Source: Lentisphaeria bacterium (GTDB lineage Bacteria > Verrucomicrobiota > Lentisphaeria > Victivallales > Victivallaceae). Taken from it: a stretch of DNA of 15,972 bases. The notes under the pieces were generated by a model, which was not told where the DNA came from, ran no database searches, and worked only from the letters and a program-made list of their open reading frames with translations. This document shows positions 14,296-15,972 of this stretch, piece by piece. Location of the stretch: assembly GCA_900768515.1 (NCBI GenBank), contig CAAGDG010000001.1, forward strand, positions 1 through 15,972, given 5' to 3'. Numbering within the stretch: the first letter of the stretch is position 1; each line of letters begins with the position of its first letter. Position numbers and translations under genes: made by a program.

Positions 14296-14344
14296 GTTAC
14301 GCGCCTCCTTCCGAAATGCGAAAAAATTTTTATTTTCACAACCA

Positions 14345-14374
14345 TTTAATAAACAGTATATTAAATCATTTTTT
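14345..14374 (+). terminator. Weak AT-only terminator candidate
   Basis: TTTAATA (14345-14351) and TATTAAA (14359-14365) form a 7-bp stem, followed by a T-rich run (14369-14374). It is weak because there is no G-C pair, but it is the only terminator-like signal with a U tract after the activase gene. Confidence 0.3.
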
Positions 14375-14398
14375 GCACGTTTTTAAAATATCAAATCC

Positions 14399-14635
14399 TT
14401 CGTGTCCCATGTTGTCCTCCTGTCGTTCGGGGTTGCGGAAGAACATAGCATGCTGCCTGCCTCAAATCCAGATGGGGCTCACCAGGCGATTACCGTTTTC
14501 CGCATTCAGGAGCGCATTCAGCGTATCCTCAACTGATCGTCGAACAAGTCCGTCAAGGTGCATCCGAATCTCTTTTTCATCGATTTTAATCGCTCCGGAG
14601 ATTGCTTTTTCATTTTCTTGCGCTACATTTTTCAT
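14399..14635 (-). pseudogene. Relic of an IS256 (mutator) family transposase, N-terminal fragment
   Basis: From ATG 14635 (AAAGGG upstream) the frame reads KEIRMHLDGLVRRSVEDTLN then ALLNAE, the characteristic N-terminus of IS256-type transposases. TGA at 14464-14462 closes it after 57 residues. In the same frame beyond the stop, FRNPERQEDNMGHE (about 14440-14399) still resembles the RYERNPERQDTRAGHY-like segment that follows in the family. The rest of the transposase (DDE core) is gone. It is a decayed insertion, marking past mobile-element activity at the border of the AT-rich island. A domesticated small protein is possible but unlikely. Confidence 0.7.
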
Positions 14636-14783
14636 GGCTTGTTTCCCTTTCTTTTAATTACGGTTTTGTCACTATAATCGATCAGAAAACAAGCCCTTTT
14701 TCAAGTGCCCTCTCTCAAAATGTGCGTAATTTTCCGGACGTTATCGTTTTGTTGGCACATCCTCAAAAACATCACTATTATCA

Positions 14784-15383
14784 TCAAGTTGGTGAAAGCA
14801 CCACCGCCTCCAAATAATATGAACAATTAAAGCAAACAAAATTGTAAAACGATTGGTAGCTGTTGGCTGTTATTATTTCGTGTTCAATATCATTAATATT
14901 TGTAATTTGAAATACAAAGTGATTTTGGGTCCCATTTTCTAGAGATTCTACAACAAAAAAATCCAAAGATTCAGGGTCTCTGCCAATTATAATAAATCTT
15001 TTGCCATTGACATGTATTTTTTTTAATTCCCTTATATCCACAAAATTCCTGTGTTTAATACATATGGCATCATATGTACTAAAAAAAGAAAAAATTTCAT
15101 TTGGCAAACATTTAAAAATTTGTATATTTTTGTTTTTTGATAAACTTTGCCTTGAATATTTTTTAATTATTTCATTATAAATGGGCAATAATTCGCTAGG
15201 CGATGCAGATAAAAAAAACTCTTGTTCTTTTTTTATTTCTCTTTCTGTTTTTGATAAAAAAAATCTATCCAAATCACACAAAGAATCTAAATGGCAATAT
15301 TTGAAAAGGACACCCATTATTTGATCGCAAAAAATAATGCATAAGGTACCACAAAGCAAAATAATCCAAACATACATGTCCAT
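14784..15383 (-). CDS. Candidate membrane-anchored SUKH-like immunity protein, 199 aa
   Basis: An N-terminal hydrophobic segment (about 4-27, VWIILLCGTLCIIFC) is followed by a charged linker, then a domain with hallmarks of SMI1/KNR4 (SUKH) immunity proteins: LPNEIFSFFSTYDA (93-106) and RFIIIGRDPESLDFFVVES (129-147), the latter like the family's iGxDgxgdxxxvD stretch. SUKH proteins are the commonest antidotes to nuclease polymorphic toxins. Its ATG (15383-15381) overlaps the stop codon of the HNH gene by one base, with AGGAG just upstream, so it is translationally coupled to that gene, as toxin-immunity pairs are. Base composition is far more AT-rich than the left part of the window. The SUKH assignment is from pattern only. 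The membrane anchor is unusual for this family. Confidence 0.6.
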   Translation of the reverse strand: MDMYVWIILLCGTLCIIFCDQIMGVLFKYCHLDSLCDLDRFFLSKTEREIKKEQEFFLSASPSELLPIYNEIIKKYSRQSLSKNKNIQIFKCLPNEIFSFFSTYDAICIKHRNFVDIRELKKIHVNGKRFIIIGRDPESLDFFVVESLENGTQNHFVFQITNINDIEHEIITANSYQSFYNFVCFNCSYYLEAVVLSPT

Positions 15384-15832
15384 TACTCCTCAATAGTTAA
15401 TATGATAATAACTTCAATTGTTATATCAGGTGCATAAATACAACGTTTGTTTTCTTGCATAGGGTCGTCCGTTCCCCAAGTGTCAGAATCGATAGAAGCA
15501 TTTACTTTTCTCATAATTTCATTACCAAAGAAGCGAATTGGAGAAGACCACGTTCTAAATACATCCAAAGAATCAAGTTTCCGTAAATAAGCATGTTTGT
15601 TTTGATGTGCTGCATTATAGCCACGACTTACTCCCTCGACAAATTCAAGGTTCCAAGCCTTGCTACTGCTTTTAAATGGAAGTGGAAAACGTCCGGCTCG
15701 AATAGGATTAATATGATGCACTTGACCAGTTGCTTGCTTGGAAACACCTATTGTCTTTCTTAAAGTTGAGGTAGAGGGAACCAGTAATTTACGCCCTGCT
15801 TTTCCTGCGTATTTGGCTGCCATTTTACGCAA
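15383..15832 (-). CDS. HNH-type nuclease domain, probable detached tip of a polymorphic toxin, 149 aa
   Basis: The core shows the HNH/ENDO VII toxin pattern: VHHINPI (His39-His40), WNLEFVEG (Asn61) and HQNKHAYL (His76, His80). Such domains usually sit at the C-terminus of long Rhs, contact-dependent or type VI-linked proteins and cut nucleic acid in a rival's cytoplasm. Here the frame is open upstream only to TGA at 15868-15866, the extra residues (TITLGGAG) look like a toxin linker, and no Rhs or delivery domain remains. A TTG start at 15832 has GGAGGT six bases upstream; ATG 15823 is the alternative. The coupled downstream gene is a candidate immunity protein. It may be an orphan toxin tip left by recombination, or the upstream part may be separated by the element starting at the right edge. 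Confidence 0.65.
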   Translation of the reverse strand: MRKMAAKYAGKAGRKLLVPSTSTLRKTIGVSKQATGQVHHINPIRAGRFPLPFKSSSKAWNLEFVEGVSRGYNAAHQNKHAYLRKLDSLDVFRTWSSPIRFFGNEIMRKVNASIDSDTWGTDDPMQENKRCIYAPDITIEVIIILTIEE

Positions 15833-15907
15833 TCCCGCACCTCCCAGTGTAATTGTAGTTTCAACTCACACCTGTCCTAACAAACTTTTGAAGGGGGTGA
15901 AAAAAGT

Positions 15908-15963
15908 GGAGCCAACTTGTCCGTAATAGTATATTACGGTTACCTAAACCACAAGGAGGCTCC
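15908..15963 (+). promoter_or_regulatory. Fold-back leader covering the ribosome binding site of the edge gene
   Basis: An outer pair GGAGCC/GGCTCC (15908-15913 with 15958-15963) encloses a perfect 8-bp hairpin CCGTAATA/TATTACGG (15921-15928 with 15932-15939). The outer stem takes up the end of the AAGGAGG (15953-15959) that precedes the ATG at 15967. TCCGTAAT occurs twice (15920-15927 and 15961-15968). The structure could limit translation from read-through transcripts. Confidence 0.5.
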
Positions 15964-15966
15964 GTA

Positions 15967-15972
15967 ATGAAG
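15967..15972 (+). CDS. Start of a gene running off the right edge (possibly a transposase)
   Basis: Only ATG AAG is visible, preceded at seven bases by a strong AAGGAGG (15953-15959). The product cannot be identified. Its position, in front of a truncated toxin gene on the other strand and behind a fold-back leader of a kind known in insertion sequences, suggests a mobile element. Confidence 0.4.

Noticed and set aside
14636..14695. Nine-base inverted repeats GGCTTGTTT/AAACAAGCC as element ends
   Set aside because: The repeats flank only about 40 bases, do not bracket the transposase relic, and have no visible target duplication.

Overview
The window looks like a chromosomal segment of a Lentisphaerota (Victivallis-like) anaerobe from the PVC superphylum. 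This is inferred from three things: two H-X9-DG pseudopilins with the near-invariant FTLIELLVVIAII N-terminus, secreted glycan-active enzymes beside them, and an oxygen-sensitive glycyl-radical enzyme. Most of the window (1 to about 14300) is GC-rich, with AGGAG-type ribosome binding sites and sigma70-like promoters. From about 14300 to the right edge the DNA turns AT-rich and looks acquired.

Layout. 1-1016 (minus): the 5' part of trpE, preceded by what reads as a complete ribosome-mediated attenuator: a TTG-started leader peptide carrying W-R-W-Q-W, mutually exclusive 1:2, 2:3 and 3:4 pairings, and a terminator with a U tract. 1132-3113 (minus): a two-gene operon of a secreted polysaccharide deacetylase-like protein and a chagasin-type (I42) protease-inhibitor lipoprotein, with its own promoter. 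3126-3981 (minus): a single-gene thi4 unit ending in a terminator. 4192-5127 (plus): a pseudopilin with a near-consensus promoter, a 22-bp perfect palindrome at the start of its transcript and a bidirectional terminator. 5141-9155 (minus): an operon of a second pseudopilin and a 1019-residue secreted glycoside hydrolase. It is divergent from an AraC regulator (9213-10094, plus), and the two promoters share overlapping -35 boxes. 10137-11000 (minus): a second AraC regulator, divergent from a glycyl-radical enzyme and its activase (11060-14154, plus).

After a GC-rich palindromic block (14162-14295), the AT-rich part holds an IS256-type transposase relic, a SUKH-like candidate immunity gene coupled to an HNH nuclease domain that looks like the detached tip of a polymorphic toxin (both minus), and the start of a plus-strand gene at the edge whose leader can fold over its ribosome binding site.

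In functional terms the window joins tryptophan and thiamine-precursor synthesis, extracellular glycan attack with a possible pseudopilin partner, and an anaerobic radical pathway of unknown substrate. Each catabolic unit has a divergent AraC-type regulator beside it. No tRNA, rRNA or CRISPR array was seen. The strongest candidates for something not previously described are the trp attenuator, the glycyl-radical enzyme with unusual GCYEP and RVCGW motifs, and the pseudopilin/glycosidase/AraC unit.
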